Source of the DNA: Usnea hakonensis
Lineage: Eukaryota > Ascomycota > Lecanoromycetes > Lecanorales > Parmeliaceae
DNA: 64,000 bases
Direction: 5' to 3'
Assembly (NCBI GenBank): GCA_013423325.1
Contig: BLJB01000139.1
Coordinates: forward strand, 103,467 to 167,466
In this document: piece by piece, positions 1 through 11,107 of the stretch
Layout: every line of letters begins with the position of its first letter
Numbering within the stretch: position 1 is the first letter of the stretch
Translations under genes and position numbers: made by a program
Notes under the pieces: generated by a model
What the model saw: only the letters and a program-made list of their open reading frames with translations
Databases searched by the model: none
Told to the model about the DNA's origin: nothing

Positions 1-1135
1 GCACCTCTTACAGCTATCATCCCTTCGAAATTGACTCGTCATAGATGTTTGACTGAAAATTTTTGTGTCGCCCTGCCGCGATCTCATCTACAATTCTCTT
101 TCCTCTACATTTCCACACCAAACAATTTCCACCTGAGCTCACAGATCATTCTAGGACACTCGACCCTCTCTTCGCCCTCCTCATAGGTATTTCGGCTGCT
201 GGCATGCGTATACGCAGGGAAGAAAATGAGAAGCGCCTTGGCATGGCTACTACATCTATCGTTGGTGCTGCTGTCCACATGCCCAATCAAAAGTCAGAGG
301 CTGGAAGTCACAATGAACCTGGTAAAGAGATTGGCTATGGTGAAATAGCCAGTGTAGGATGGAGAAGACTCAGAAAGCAAATTTCGGGAGAGGTGCACTC
401 GTGAAAGTGAGCATGAGGGATGAGAGCTACATGAGACATGACTGGAATTGCTCGCCTGAGAAGAACGAGGAACGTGGTCTACGGGTGCTCTGAGTGGTAT
501 TATGGAAATCTCAAAGCATGCTGGCAAGCAGGCCGGACCCTCTGATGTTTGCAGTACAAACTTCAGATTTCAAAATCCTTCCGGTGGGGTCTGCAATAAG
601 GCCGGTACCTTCGCGAATCTGAGAGCTCAAGATTCAGGGCTTCACTCCCTTGTCTTATAAAGCCTTCAAAGAAAACGAGCCAGGAGTCTTGATCGTCGAA
701 GCCGTCTCAGAAGCAGATACATCTATAGATTGAAGGGGAGGAGTCTTCTGGACTCAGATCTGAGAGCGGCAACATCACTGATTATTTTCTAGTCTGGGAT
801 TGTCATGACTCTGTTAGGGGACGGCATGTAGAACTTCTATTAACAATTTCCTCAAGAGGTGAGCATTGATAAAATGGTCATCTTGACGCCCTTGATTGCC
901 GATGTTGTCCGGATGTACCTGTCACCCGGCTCCGACAGCCAATTCCGAGCTTACTATGAATTCATGTATCACCAATCTACCAAACCATCATCTATACCTC
1001 CAAGCTCTTCAACGTCTACAGCAGCTGTTGCAATCTACTTGATACGACCCACTCTGGTTACTAATGCCAGATCAAAGAAAAAGATGTACTCCAACGCATC
1101 TAGCTCTTTCATGCAACAAGGGTGGGACGATACAC
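1..1135. other. Intergenic, no supported gene
   Basis: Only short overlapping open frames on both strands, none with a recognisable domain, a credible splice pattern or coding bias. I see no RNA gene or repeat here. It holds the presumed promoter of the F-box-like gene that starts at 1136. Confidence 0.5.
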
Positions 1136-2434
1136 ATGGATCCGTTGATCTGGTCAAATACCCCGGAAGATATCATCTTCCTCATCATTGAGGCATCCGA
1201 TCATGCAACCCAGGTGAATTGGTCTTCCACTGGTCGAGTGTTCTACAACTACTCGTGCCCTCGGGTATGGTCTCGCTTGGACATTTCTTCCGTCGATATC
1301 GATGGATATGCAGGCAACCCTGAGTTGTGGTGGTGGCCAGGTCCTACAGAACGCGATGGGAAGATACACTTCATGGAAAAGCACGCTAGTCGTGAGACCA
1401 AACTTACGCGCATGAACTCATTCGTCGAATCCCTCCTTGTCGATGTCAGGGGTGATCTGAAATACGCGCTGCGTAACGAGCCAGCAGCATCACAATCAGC
1501 TCTGGAGATCACAATACCAGCCTTGCTTCCTCTTTTGCCAAATCTCACCGATTGTATCTTTGATGGAGCTTTGTACCGGGAGACGCTGAGCCAACTCGTC
1601 CAAATACCCAATCTGAAATACTTGGACCTTCGAGGCGATGATTGGTATCTTGAGCAAGCATGTTCCTACATTGAAGAGTCTCACAGCTGGGTTTGGCGCC
1701 GATGGTCGGACTTGGTATTGGACTTCAGAGTCCTAGCAAACCTACAAAGTCTTCGCAGCCTTAAAGTAGGACGCTTGCAACACCACGAAGCCCGAGGTCT
1801 AGCGGAGGGAGTACTTCGACTAAAACTGACCTATCTGGAAATCCATTCCAGTCCCTGGGTGAAGGATGAAGATCCTCGGCATTATCTGGCTGGGGGTATA
1901 ACGTACGACTCACCTTTGATGTTCTTCTTTTATTCCTTGACTCGCCCTTACGGTCAAGGCCTTATGCCTAGGGGTTTGCCCTCAACGCTCGAGACGCTCA
2001 TCCTACGAGACCGCTTTCATGTCTTCGGGAGGCCTACGAAGCAAACATATCTCCTTGCCGCGTGCAAGAACTGCCGCTCCTTGTGTCGGATCGAGTCAAC
2101 CCATCCAACGCGTGAACAAGCCTTCGAGTTCTTGTTGACGTTTGAATGGCGACCAGTGGAATATCGTTCTGTAAACATCAAGGCATCTGACATCAAGGTT
2201 GCTCAGCAATCTCTCGCAAAGATACAAAGTGGAGTCGCAGAGTTCCGACTTATGCCTACCCCTGGTCTATGGAGGTTTGCCTTCATTAGAGACCCTGACG
2301 ACGTTTTAGAAAGCGCGAAAGGTTACAGAAGAAGCAGATCGAAGAATTCAGCCCAGCTCAGGACTGCGGTTGACAAGGGCAATGGAAAGCTTAATAAAGA
2401 ACACCGGACCATTAAATTGGAGAAGCTGACTTGA
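1136..2434 (+). CDS. F-box-like / LRR-like hypothetical protein
   Basis: Single-exon frame of 432 residues. I start at the ATG at 1136 (MDPLIWSNTPEDIIFLII) because that segment resembles the first helix of a fungal F-box (LP-x-DI-x-x-x-II); an upstream ATG at 1064 adds 24 unconserved residues. After the N-terminal helix the protein has regularly spaced leucine-rich stretches (LLPLLPNLTDCIFD, IPNLKYLDLRGDDW, LQSLRSLKVGRL, LKLTYLEIHSS), the pattern of degenerate leucine-rich repeats in Pezizomycotina F-box proteins. By family such proteins recruit substrates to SCF ubiquitin ligases, but the F-box here is weak and binding to Skp1 is inference. The C-terminus is basic (residues about 400-432). 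The ORF is intact, so it is probably expressed. Confidence 0.6.
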   Translation: MDPLIWSNTPEDIIFLIIEASDHATQVNWSSTGRVFYNYSCPRVWSRLDISSVDIDGYAGNPELWWWPGPTERDGKIHFMEKHASRETKLTRMNSFVESLLVDVRGDLKYALRNEPAASQSALEITIPALLPLLPNLTDCIFDGALYRETLSQLVQIPNLKYLDLRGDDWYLEQACSYIEESHSWVWRRWSDLVLDFRVLANLQSLRSLKVGRLQHHEARGLAEGVLRLKLTYLEIHSSPWVKDEDPRHYLAGGITYDSPLMFFFYSLTRPYGQGLMPRGLPSTLETLILRDRFHVFGRPTKQTYLLAACKNCRSLCRIESTHPTREQAFEFLLTFEWRPVEYRSVNIKASDIKVAQQSLAKIQSGVAEFRLMPTPGLWRFAFIRDPDDVLESAKGYRRSRSKNSAQLRTAVDKGNGKLNKEHRTIKLEKLT

Positions 2435-3789
2435 GGCGTCGAGGAGTATGGCGACCTGTGGATTCTGATCTGTTCACCTTTCATTGAACGCATCAGTGAC
2501 ACGAATACGTCCCAGATTTTCAAAGAACACACTTCCTGCATACAATCCATCTCTTCGGCAATACTCCTCATTTACTCAGCTCATATTTTAGATCTATCAA
2601 GGGAGACGAGAGGTACAGACCACACTCTGGAAGGAGATTTGCCTTGCATTATTGTTTAAGTACTATGTAGTGTTGCGCATCCTCCCTCCTATACACTTTC
2701 ACGGTGTGCCCTCGAGCATTATTGTCGTGAGGCTAGGTGTTCGGACTTCGAAGATCTTGCTTCTACAAGGGAAACGCAGGTGACTGAGTCCTACCTTGGC
2801 ATTCCGAAACAGGACCGAGGCATCTGGTCTCCTTTGAGCGGGTTTCAGGCCTTTCAATCAGGCAACGGCTTACTCTGAAAGGAGCGGTTGCTCACGCGAA
2901 AATAGAGGTGACCGAAAACCTATCACTCGCCTTAGCTAAGACCAACGGTATGTGAAACCCTTTAACGATTCAAAGTCACATATCCCGCGGTTACTTTTTA
3001 CCTTTTTATCTGCCCAACTCCGCATTCTGTAGGAAAAAGTCTGCGTAGTTCATCAGCAAATCACGAAGTGGCGCTCCACAAGTAACGTCACAGTTTGCTC
3101 GAAGGGGGATCATAAAGGTACATCCCTTCTAAACATAGTTGCTACAAGGCTAACTGCTGTAGAGTGGCCGCTAGGCCAATCCTTCTGCTTGAATTTTACA
3201 ACGATGAGTCCTACCATATGGTAGCTAGTAGTAGTATTATGGAGTCAATTATAAGCCAGATGGAGCAGCTAGTATACATATCATGGGTTGTTCCTGCCAA
3301 GCTCCCATCTCCCATCGTGGATGTCACAAATATCACTTCGCTATCATCACTATGTGAAGCCGGGAGATTTCGAGAAGTCGAGTCGCCTTCATTTTGAGTT
3401 ATTCTGGAGTCACAGAAGGCTCGCTCCTGCCTCCCTGCTTAGAGTCTTGGCACTCGACTGCCTCATAGCCCGACTACTTGACCTTACCTACTTCTTTACC
3501 TATCTTACCTTACTTTTTTAATACTAACTATCATCCCTCAGAACTTGGACATCGCATTCACTACCTCTTGCTGAGCCATTGAATCTTTCTTGTCGATCCT
3601 TTTCTCTCAGTAAGTTTCCCTAACTCATCCTTCGATCCTTTCTCTGATTGACCACCTTACTCATCCTACTATTTCAATCAGACAGATCTTTTGACTAGGC
3701 AATCAACTGTGCATAATCGTTACTACAGAGCCTCCTTTACACCTAATGATCACCGAATAAATTTTTTGCTATCATCAACAAACCCGAAA
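2435..3789. other. Intergenic, no supported gene
   Basis: 1.35 kb between two plus-strand genes. Short frames at 3164-3521 show no domain. The last 250 bp before 3790 is CT-rich, as in fungal promoters. An ATG-less open extension reaches back to 3691 in the frame of the next gene. Confidence 0.4.
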
Positions 3790-5805
3790 ATGGCAATCCC
3801 TCTTCAGAAACGTCGTCTGCGAGATCTTGCAGAGATGCAGGACGACCCTTATCCAAACATCACGCTACACCCGAACGATGACTTGACACGAGCCTGCTTG
3901 ATCTTGTCGCCCGAAGGGCAGGATTCGTTACACTTGACGATGGTCCTCAATGACTTTCCACTTTCGGCGCCCAGAGTGACGATACAATCAGAAATCAGCC
4001 GTCCGAACGTTTTCGGGAGTTATATTTGTGCCTCCATCCTCAACACGGCCGAAGGCTATACACCGGCATACACCCTGAAAAGTATTGCCATTCAATTGCT
4101 AAGTATCTTCAGCAGTGAGACTTTGGAGCAAGACTGTAATGGCCAACAGGTGGATCTTGGACAATACAGAGAACGTCGTTCAAACATAAGAGGCAGCTAT
4201 CACTGTATAGCCTGCGGATTTGATGATGATGCAAGAAATGGGGAGAAACAGGCCCGCCGCCTCGAAGAATACTTTCGATCCGTGGCTGTGGCGGCCTCGA
4301 GGCAAGGCCGGAAGCGGGTTCTCTCAAGACATAATTTCGATGACACCGGCGGGACTGGAGGAAGGCAGGTAAAGATCCCTAAATTAAAGGAAGCAGAACA
4401 GAAGGGCTTGGACGAGACTACAAATGCGATCATACCTGCCAATGAATGCGGTTCCTTTACTGTGGGCCAAACCCAAAAGATCATTGCTCTGCCTGATGAG
4501 ATCCTGCTCGAGATTTTTTCAGATTTATCTAATAAGGACCTTTGGGCGCTTGCAAAAGTGTGTCCAGTCACCAACAAGATACTTTACTCTTATGATTGCA
4601 TTCGCCTTCGCGAGCTGCAGTGTTTCTGCACCAAAGAAAGCTTCATGAAAGTCAAGCTTGGCGTCGGCGTTCATATCCGTCGCAAAGGGTGTGAGGGCAC
4701 CTTCGAATCCGAATTCGATCTCCTCTCGCAAAAAGCGTTTCGAGATTATGGGATAAGAAGGTCAGTACAAGGCCAAGGTTTCGAGCATTGGATGCCGCTA
4801 CCACTATCCCGACGGTACTGGCATTCGGTCCGTGCAGATGTCTCTAGCTCCCTTGAGCAGCTCGCAGACGCTGCAAGTCTCAAAGAAGTATCAGATGTCA
4901 ATGTCATCTACCATTTTATGAACGACATCGTTGTCAAATTCAGCCGAGCAGCCGAAGAATATTTCGATGCAAATCCCCAAAGCTCCTTGAATCACGCCTC
5001 GGAAAAGGCAGTCGAATCCTACTTCGCCCTCTTCCACCTCCTGCTCTGCCTTGCCACCGAAAATTCTGCAATCACTCATGCTGCAGACGCGAAGATCCAC
5101 AGCTTCCTCGACGGCCAGACATCCAAATCCTCCTGTCCCAACCTCGGACACCTCCTTGTTGCCACCCTTGTCAGCAACGAAGGCTTGACAGAGCGACTCA
5201 GACTCGCCATCATCAAAGAGGCCATCCTCCGCAATGTCGTCTGGATGCTCGATTCTACCGGCGCCGGTATGCCCGAGTTGGCCTACCTAGAACCGAGCCC
5301 TATCTCAGAGTACCGCCTCCGACACACCTTCCAGGCGTCAAGGCCCTCGTACCGCCTCCTCATGTTCCTAGCCCTTTTCTGTCAGACTGTCCGCGGCCAA
5401 GCCCCATCCGGCCAAGCCCCATCCCTCGCCAGCCTCTGCGACGCAATTTTCGATTTCCATGGCGCAACTCCTCCAGGGATGGCGGAATACATGGCTGGTA
5501 TGATCATGAGGATCAAAAATATCGACGCTTTTCCACCGTTCTTCATTGCGATGGGCCTGACAGAGTTGCCGACTAAGGAGACCTTGACAGGGTTTCTGAG
5601 AAGCACGGTCAACGAGAGCGAGGAGATGGGGTATTCGCGTATGCCATTGACGCAGGGGGATTTGTTGGCACTGAGGAAGATGCGCGAGCCGGAGGTGGAG
5701 GTGGCGAGGGGTGTCGTGTATAGGTTGGCGACGGAAAAGAATGAATGGGCGAGCTTTTTTCCTGATGGGGGGCGGGGTGAAGGTCGCAGGGATTGGGAAG
5801 GATGA
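3790..5805 (+). CDS. UBC-fold (E2-like) domain fused to an F-box
   Basis: Single exon, 671 residues from the ATG at 3790; the open frame extends 33 codons further upstream, but the E2 fold starts at MAIPLQKRRLRDLAEMQ. Residues 1-110 read as a ubiquitin-conjugating fold: helix 1 RRLRDLAEM, the strand region LHLTMVLNDFPLSAPRVTI, then RPNVFGSYICASIL. Cys80 occupies the E2 catalytic position, and Asn73 seven residues before it matches the Asn of the HPN motif, although the His is replaced by Arg. Residues 139-146 contain a CxxC (CIAC). Residues about 230-275 are a clear F-box (IIALPDEILLEIFSDLSNKDLWALAKVC). The rest is a long, family-specific C-terminal region. Inference: an F-box receptor carrying an E2-like module. 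Whether Cys80 is charged with ubiquitin is unknown. A short in-frame tandem (GQAPSGQAPS) lies at about 5397-5430. Confidence 0.75.
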   Translation: MAIPLQKRRLRDLAEMQDDPYPNITLHPNDDLTRACLILSPEGQDSLHLTMVLNDFPLSAPRVTIQSEISRPNVFGSYICASILNTAEGYTPAYTLKSIAIQLLSIFSSETLEQDCNGQQVDLGQYRERRSNIRGSYHCIACGFDDDARNGEKQARRLEEYFRSVAVAASRQGRKRVLSRHNFDDTGGTGGRQVKIPKLKEAEQKGLDETTNAIIPANECGSFTVGQTQKIIALPDEILLEIFSDLSNKDLWALAKVCPVTNKILYSYDCIRLRELQCFCTKESFMKVKLGVGVHIRRKGCEGTFESEFDLLSQKAFRDYGIRRSVQGQGFEHWMPLPLSRRYWHSVRADVSSSLEQLADAASLKEVSDVNVIYHFMNDIVVKFSRAAEEYFDANPQSSLNHASEKAVESYFALFHLLLCLATENSAITHAADAKIHSFLDGQTSKSSCPNLGHLLVATLVSNEGLTERLRLAIIKEAILRNVVWMLDSTGAGMPELAYLEPSPISEYRLRHTFQASRPSYRLLMFLALFCQTVRGQAPSGQAPSLASLCDAIFDFHGATPPGMAEYMAGMIMRIKNIDAFPPFFIAMGLTELPTKETLTGFLRSTVNESEEMGYSRMPLTQGDLLALRKMREPEVEVARGVVYRLATEKNEWASFFPDGGRGEGRRDWEG

Positions 5806-6542
5806 TGGGGAGGGGGGACGATACTAAGATGATTAGATGAATGGATGGAGGAGAGCAAGACTGCATGCGCTTGTGGCATAGATAGAGTAGATTGTTGGGG
5901 GTTGATACCCCTTGTAGCCAATAATGAAGTATCATTGTTTATTATACGACGTACGGTACTCTGATTCCTGTTGCTATGATTATTTTAGGACCTACGTCCT
6001 TCTCGGGACCCGTGACCTATTGAAGTGGCGACTTAAAGCCGTACCGAAATAAAATGAATTGGGGAAGCACGAATTGGGATTAGGGAGGGAGCTTGGATCT
6101 TTATGTGAGATCTGGGTATGGAGAGCGGAGAAGGGATTGAGATTGTGATATATATTTATTTCGAAGGAAGTATTTGGAGGATAAGTGAAGGTTTGTATTT
6201 GTTGTTGATGGGGAGTGGTTTGGTGTTTTGATTTCGTGGTCTTGGGTGTGTGGTTGGATGGTGGTTGGGGGGTTTGGGATGGATTGGATGGTTGGGAGAG
6301 GTTTGCAGTTTGCGTGTTCTTGTTGAGTAGATTGGGGTGTAGGATTGGTGTTTGGGGGAGTGGTTGAGAGTTGAAGCTGAGTGAGACGGGTACTGCGGAG
6401 GTGATGGGGTTGGAAGGGCGTTTCGGCTTGCTTGGTTCTTTTTTTTTTTTTTTTTTTTTTATTTTGGGGGTGGNNTTGGTTTTTTTTTTTTTTTTTTTTT
6501 TTTCAATCTAGGGTTGGACTGCTTTTCCCTCTTGCTTCCATC
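5806..6542. other. Intergenic, G-rich low complexity with assembly gap
   Basis: Shared 3' region of two convergent genes. From about 6180 to 6420 the plus strand is very G/T rich (TTGGGTGTGTGG-like stretches). Two long T runs (6440-6460 and 6480-6503) flank a two-N gap. No gene is visible. Confidence 0.5.
6474..6475. other. Assembly gap (NN) between poly-T runs
   Basis: Two ambiguous bases joined on both sides by long T homopolymers. This is most easily read as an unresolved contig join rather than biology. Confidence 0.85.
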
Positions 6543-7593
6543 TTATAAGGGCCGATCTTGCGTCTCTTGGCGGTGAGGTGCACGTACCCATTCATGACCG
6601 TTAAGTAGACTGCTGCGAAGACTTTCGGCTACTTCTCTTTTTTGCTCAATGGTCCACCTGAGTTGGTTCGGTTCGTCGTACATCTCGGGATATATATTGT
6701 AGACGTGGTCCCCAATGACGACGGTCACGTCTTTCAGAGCCATGTTTTGCATTGCAAGCAACGGGTGGGGAGCTGGTGGCTGACCTCCGAATAGTCTCAT
6801 TAGTTCTGCCATGTCTATGAGCATAAAATCTTGGTCGAGTGTGATGTGAAGCATTTGTAAAGCGTTGAGTTTGGACATGAGGGATGGCTGCAGTGCTTCT
6901 CTCCACTGTTTTTCTGAGCGGCCCAAGCCCCAATCCATGTCAATATGCACCCGAGTCAACTTGTTGCTTTGTGTCGTATGGAGACCTTGGATGAACTTCT
7001 GTAAGGACAGACCGTCTTCAAAGGAGAAGGTATTGGTGGACCAGAGTATCGCGTTCGCTTCTTCATACATTTTTCGACAGGCGCCGAGGATGCTCAAGTC
7101 GAGCATCGGTGTTCTTCGCTCTTCCTTGGATTTGAGCCTGGACAAGAACCTCTCCTCATCGGTCCAGACTCGGTCGGCCTCGAGGTCCCAAGATTTGCAG
7201 TGGGCATGACGCATTTTGAACGTGGGGCTATAGAAGTCGGCAGAATCGTGAGTGGGAATGTGAGTGTAGCCGGTCATGAACTGTTCATGGGCTTCATACT
7301 CGGAAGAGGGGGACGTGCAAACGGCATGGCGGCAGCCGCGACGGCGACGGCGACGAATGTAAACGAGGTGTATCAATTTGCGGCCAAGAACGAGGGCGAG
7401 AATCTCGTCTCTGATCTCAGCCGGAAGTTTCAGCAACGGGGACGTGGAGGCGTTGCGCTCGATGCTTGGATCATCGTCAGTCTGAGGCCTTTGTGCAGTG
7501 TCGGGTGACTCACATTGCTTTGGTAGCAGCAAGGGTAATAGTCACTGCTTGTTTCTTTCTTCCTGCAGGGGCAGCTCGCTTTCGTTTGGGCAT
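6543..7593 (-). CDS. 2EXR/DUF7730-type hypothetical protein
   Basis: Minus-strand gene modelled with two exons: 7593-7514 (26 codons plus 2 nt) and 7464-6543, with a 49-bp GTGAGT...AAG intron. Splicing is in frame and adds a basic N-terminus (MPKRKRAAPAGRKKQ) that looks like a nuclear localisation signal. The second exon then has the family hallmark LLKLPAEIRDEILALVL, an arginine tract (IRRRRRRGCR) and the conserved ILGACRKMYEEANAILWSTN block with the following TFSF. These proteins resemble F-box proteins at the first helix (LP-x-EIR-x-x-I) and are abundant in Pezizomycotina; their biochemical role is not known. If the intron is not removed, an alternative start within the second exon frame gives 329 residues. 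A decayed relative lies 160 bp upstream on the other strand. Confidence 0.7.
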
Positions 7594-7750
7594 GGTGAAG
7601 TTCTAATTGGCTTCTAATCCATATTAGGCTCGATTCCTAATGGCGCTGATCCAATGGTTAGTTGTTTTTCTTTGGTGTAGGATGTGAGGCTCGTGCCAAG
7701 AACCACTAGTCTCGAATAGAGCGCGCTAATATCGGATGTGATCTGAATAT
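7594..7750. other. Short intergenic stretch between head-to-head 2EXR copies
   Basis: Separates the minus-strand 2EXR gene from the plus-strand decayed 2EXR fragment. It must hold the promoter of the intact gene. I see no motif I can name. Confidence 0.4.
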
Positions 7751-8143
7751 CAGACGCGCATGCCGCTTGGGAGTGCTACTGCTGTTACCTGTACCATAAA
7801 GTACCCTTGTTGGCAAGTGTACGCTGAAGCTATCCAGGTACTATGATCTACGAGCACTTTCTCTTTGAAAGATCCCATGACTTTCGAGCGAATCATAGAG
7901 ACTTGGGATTCACTCCAAAAGAAACCGACGCAGAAGCTTCGATTCGTAGTGGACCGCTCGGTCATGGGAGAAAGAGAGTACGTGTGTGAACACTCTAAAT
8001 CTTCCTTTCATCAATTGCAAGGCTGCGGCCTCTGGAGGTACTCAGTAAGGATAGGTTGTGCAATTATCCACTTCCTCAATTCAGCGACGGAAATGGACAT
8101 CTATGCCGACCAGCTACCACCAACCGCGAATTGGCCATTGTAG
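7751..8143 (+). pseudogene. Decayed 2EXR/DUF7730 fragment
   Basis: In the plus frame starting at 7751, the translation runs ...CWQVYAEAIQVL, then TGA (7844-7846), then STSTFSLKD and on to a stop at 8143. This aligns with the neighbour's CRKMYEEANAILWSTNTFSFEDG: same C-x-x-x-Y-x-EA spacing, and the stop falls exactly where the intact gene has TGG (Trp). A TGG to TGA change is a G-to-A transition, the kind produced by RIP on the other strand. The part after the stop (MTFERIIETWDSLQKK..., to 8143) stays open but is only loosely similar. It is an inverted, truncated relic of the same family. Chance similarity is possible because only about 25 residues align well. Confidence 0.5.
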
Positions 8144-8317
8144 TCCATAGCATTTTACAGAAAATCACGGTATGGTATTGTTGGGACCACCATTCATCTG
8201 ACTAACGTTCATCATGTCGGGTCCTTATGGAGGAAAAAAAGTAATATATACAATTTACAATTGCCTCTCGGTTTACGGCCTGCTACCTTTGAACTTATGG
8301 CCTGTCAAAGTGCTTCT
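8144..8317. other. Short intergenic stretch
   Basis: Probable 3' region of the MFS transporter gene. Nothing recognised. Confidence 0.4.
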
Positions 8318-10087
8318 CTACTTGACTGATGGGCGCCTCTGAAGGCTTTTTGGGCCCTTGATGCTCCTCCACTCAAGGCCAAGAGCAACAAGGAACGCCA
8401 GTGCAGAACATACTAGCCCCATCTGGAAGACCTTTTGCAATGCACCGTTGTACGCATCGAGGAGTGGTGGTATCCCCTTTTCCGGAATGAAAGCGCGAAA
8501 TCCTGTCGCACCAGCAGCAATCACAGCGTCGATGTCGATACCTGGCAATACTGCATCATACAATTCATTGAGTAGCACGGTGTTGCCAACGGATACGAAT
8601 ATGGCGCCACCCAGCGCTTGAAAAGCGGATACTAGTGATGATGCAACCGCAAGCTGCTCAGGCGTGACGACACTTTGCACTGCAACGTAGCTTTGCTGCA
8701 CTGTCATACCAATTCCTATCGAAGTAAGCACCTCGTACCCAATCCATTTCGACGAGCTGGTGTTCACTGCCAGAGTACTGAGGAGACCGGAACCAACTGT
8801 GGCAATGGCGCTGCCAAGGATGGCGGGAGGTGCAAAGTATCCAATTTTCGTAACGAAAGCACCCGTCAAAACGGCGAAGATTGAATTGCCCAACAGATAT
8901 GGGATCAAGCTAACGCCTGAGTCCAGCGCACTCTCATCCCTACAAGCTTGGAACCAGACGGGGAGGTAGTAGACCTGGGACAAGAGCGCCCCGTAGATGA
9001 AAAAGGTGTTGCATAGGCCCGTGGCAACACTACGTTGACGCATGATGGAAGGAGGTATAAGGGCCCGATCGCCCTTTCGCCACTGCCAGACAAGAAAAAC
9101 GGTAAGTCCAGTTCCCGATCCGACAAGTAGACCAATAACGCGCGACGTATGCCATGCATGCGGCTGTGCACTGTATTGCATAGCTAAGAAGAACATGGCC
9201 GCGGTTGATAGAAGTAGTGTATTACCGATGATGTCAATCTCAAGAATTATTTGGATCAAAGAGCGGGAAGGAGTGTGTTCTTCTTGGGGCTTAAAGAAGA
9301 GGATGAATACTGCGGCTACCAGACCGCCCAAAGGTAGGTTGAGATAGAAACACCAACGCCAGGTGGCACGGTCCGTGAAGGCTCCTCCTATTATAGGCCC
9401 AAGAATCGCTCCGGCTCCGAACCTATAGCAAAAGCATGTCGTCCGTTAGCAATCCATCTTGACCGACCAACAGCCCGGAATTCAAGCAGACGAAAGGACG
9501 AACATCATTCCTATTATGCCAGCGTATAAAGGCCGTTTTTGCATTGGGATAGCCGCTGTCACGAGCACGTAACTTCCAGTCACAATCCCAGCGCCTCCTG
9601 TTCCAGCAATCGCTCTACCGACTATGAGCACGCTGGAGCTGGGCGCCACACCGCAGATCAGACTCCCGAGTTCGAATATAAAGAGCCCACTGAGGAAGGT
9701 CCATTTGCCGTTCATCATACCGTATATTCGTCCGTATGTTGGTAGGAAAGCACAATGCGTGATGAGGTATGCACTCGCGTACCAGCCGACATCGTTATAT
9801 GAGTGAAATTGATCGGTAATTTGGGGTATTGCCTGAAGACGATGGGACTTATCAGTGATGTGGTTGAAGGTGAAAGATTATTGTACGCCCACAGTTGTAA
9901 TGATGGTTCGGTCTAAAGAGACAAGAATATTTGAGACGCTTATTGCTGATACGAGGAAGAAAACAGCCAAAGGTGCTGGATAGGATGTGGCCTCTGCGGA
10001 GGTGTGTTCCTCGACTTCTGCCATTGTCGAGGTAGGTCTCTTGTCAGCGAGTGGTATTGATTCAGAGTCGAGCAGAAAGGAGGACAT
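8318..10087 (-). CDS. MFS multidrug-type transporter (DHA2/DHA14-like, about 14 TM)
   Basis: Three exons: 10087-9887, 9832-9504 and 9422-8318, with introns of 54 and 81 bp (GTACAA...CAG, GTTCGT...TAG). All junctions are in frame and give 544 residues, the usual size for 14-helix proton antiporters. Motifs seen: LDRTII at the end of TM1 (the D-x-T motif of this subfamily), IPQ after the first junction, GRIYGMMNGKW (motif A variant), GRAIAGTGGAG in TM4 (motif B), and a GAGAILGPIIGG block made by the second junction (motif C, the antiporter motif). The N-terminus is a polar cytosolic tail and the C-terminus is basic (about residue 525 on). It should sit in the plasma membrane and export drugs, toxins or metabolites; the substrate cannot be read. 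No biosynthetic core gene is next to it. Confidence 0.85.
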
Positions 10088-11107
10088 GATTAGACTTTCG
10101 ACTCAATAGGTCGTTTATTGGTAGTCTCATTGGCTGGATGGACCTGGGGGGGATGTAGCATGCGCAATTGAAAAAGTCGGGTTAAGGTTATATCCTGGAC
10201 TCGAAGACAGGAGGAGAGGATATTCGATTCGCGCAATTCGAACCCAAGGATGTTTGGAAGAATACATCGGCCGGACTGGGGCTGAGAAAGAGAAGCAAGC
10301 TAGATGGACCGGTGCTTCAAAGAGCTGAGACCCTGGCCCAGGGATGCTTGCTTGACCCATCGTCTTTGACCGCCTTTTTTAGTGAGTCTAATTTGGTGCT
10401 TTTGGTATTGACTATTTGACTCAGGCGTCCACTTGTAGCTTAGGGTGCGGCTGTACTCTGAAAGTCTAAGGTAAAGAAAGCCTCCTAGCTCACGGGAAAT
10501 GTCAGCCACAAACATGGCTAAACCCAGAAATGCGACTAAACTTAAGTAAGGTAAGTCGTGCAGTGTTGTCTCCGAGGTCTAGATCAGATTCAGATCGATC
10601 TTCAGCTTTGTTTTCTAGTCCCGTTGCGCCATGTGGCATTTCTCCTTTTGCAAAGACGTCCTTTCCATTGGACCATCTAGAATGATGACCAACGCTTGAA
10701 TTGCCGTTCCGGCATTAAACCCCAAATGGTGGTCTGAATACATTTTCCCAAGCTTCTTTCGTACGTACTATTACTTTTACTTTTACCATCTCACTTAAGC
10801 ATTTCCCACCCTGTCGCTTACAGCTACTGTATTCGCTGCTTTTCCGACAACGTTCATTAGTCGCATCCTTACCCAAAGATATCCTAAATTGCTCTCCTTC
10901 TTGCTGTTCCATGCCTATGAGGCTATGCATGGTGGTGTCCGCCCGGTGTCAACAATGACACGAACTGCTCGACGCAATCATGAATCCAAATGCTGACATT
11001 CTGACTCTGGATCATTGATTATCTCTCATTGCCCAGGTAGCCACGACTGTCTATTTGCCTCATATGAAAGCATACTACTACCGCTTCTGCTCTTGCTCAC
11101 CTTCGTC
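10088..11107. other. Intergenic (divergent promoters)
   Basis: About 1 kb between the divergent MFS and THEM6-like genes. Contains short frames without domains. Several AAGGTAA/CTTAAG-type short motifs occur near 10530-10550. No RNA gene seen. Confidence 0.4.
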
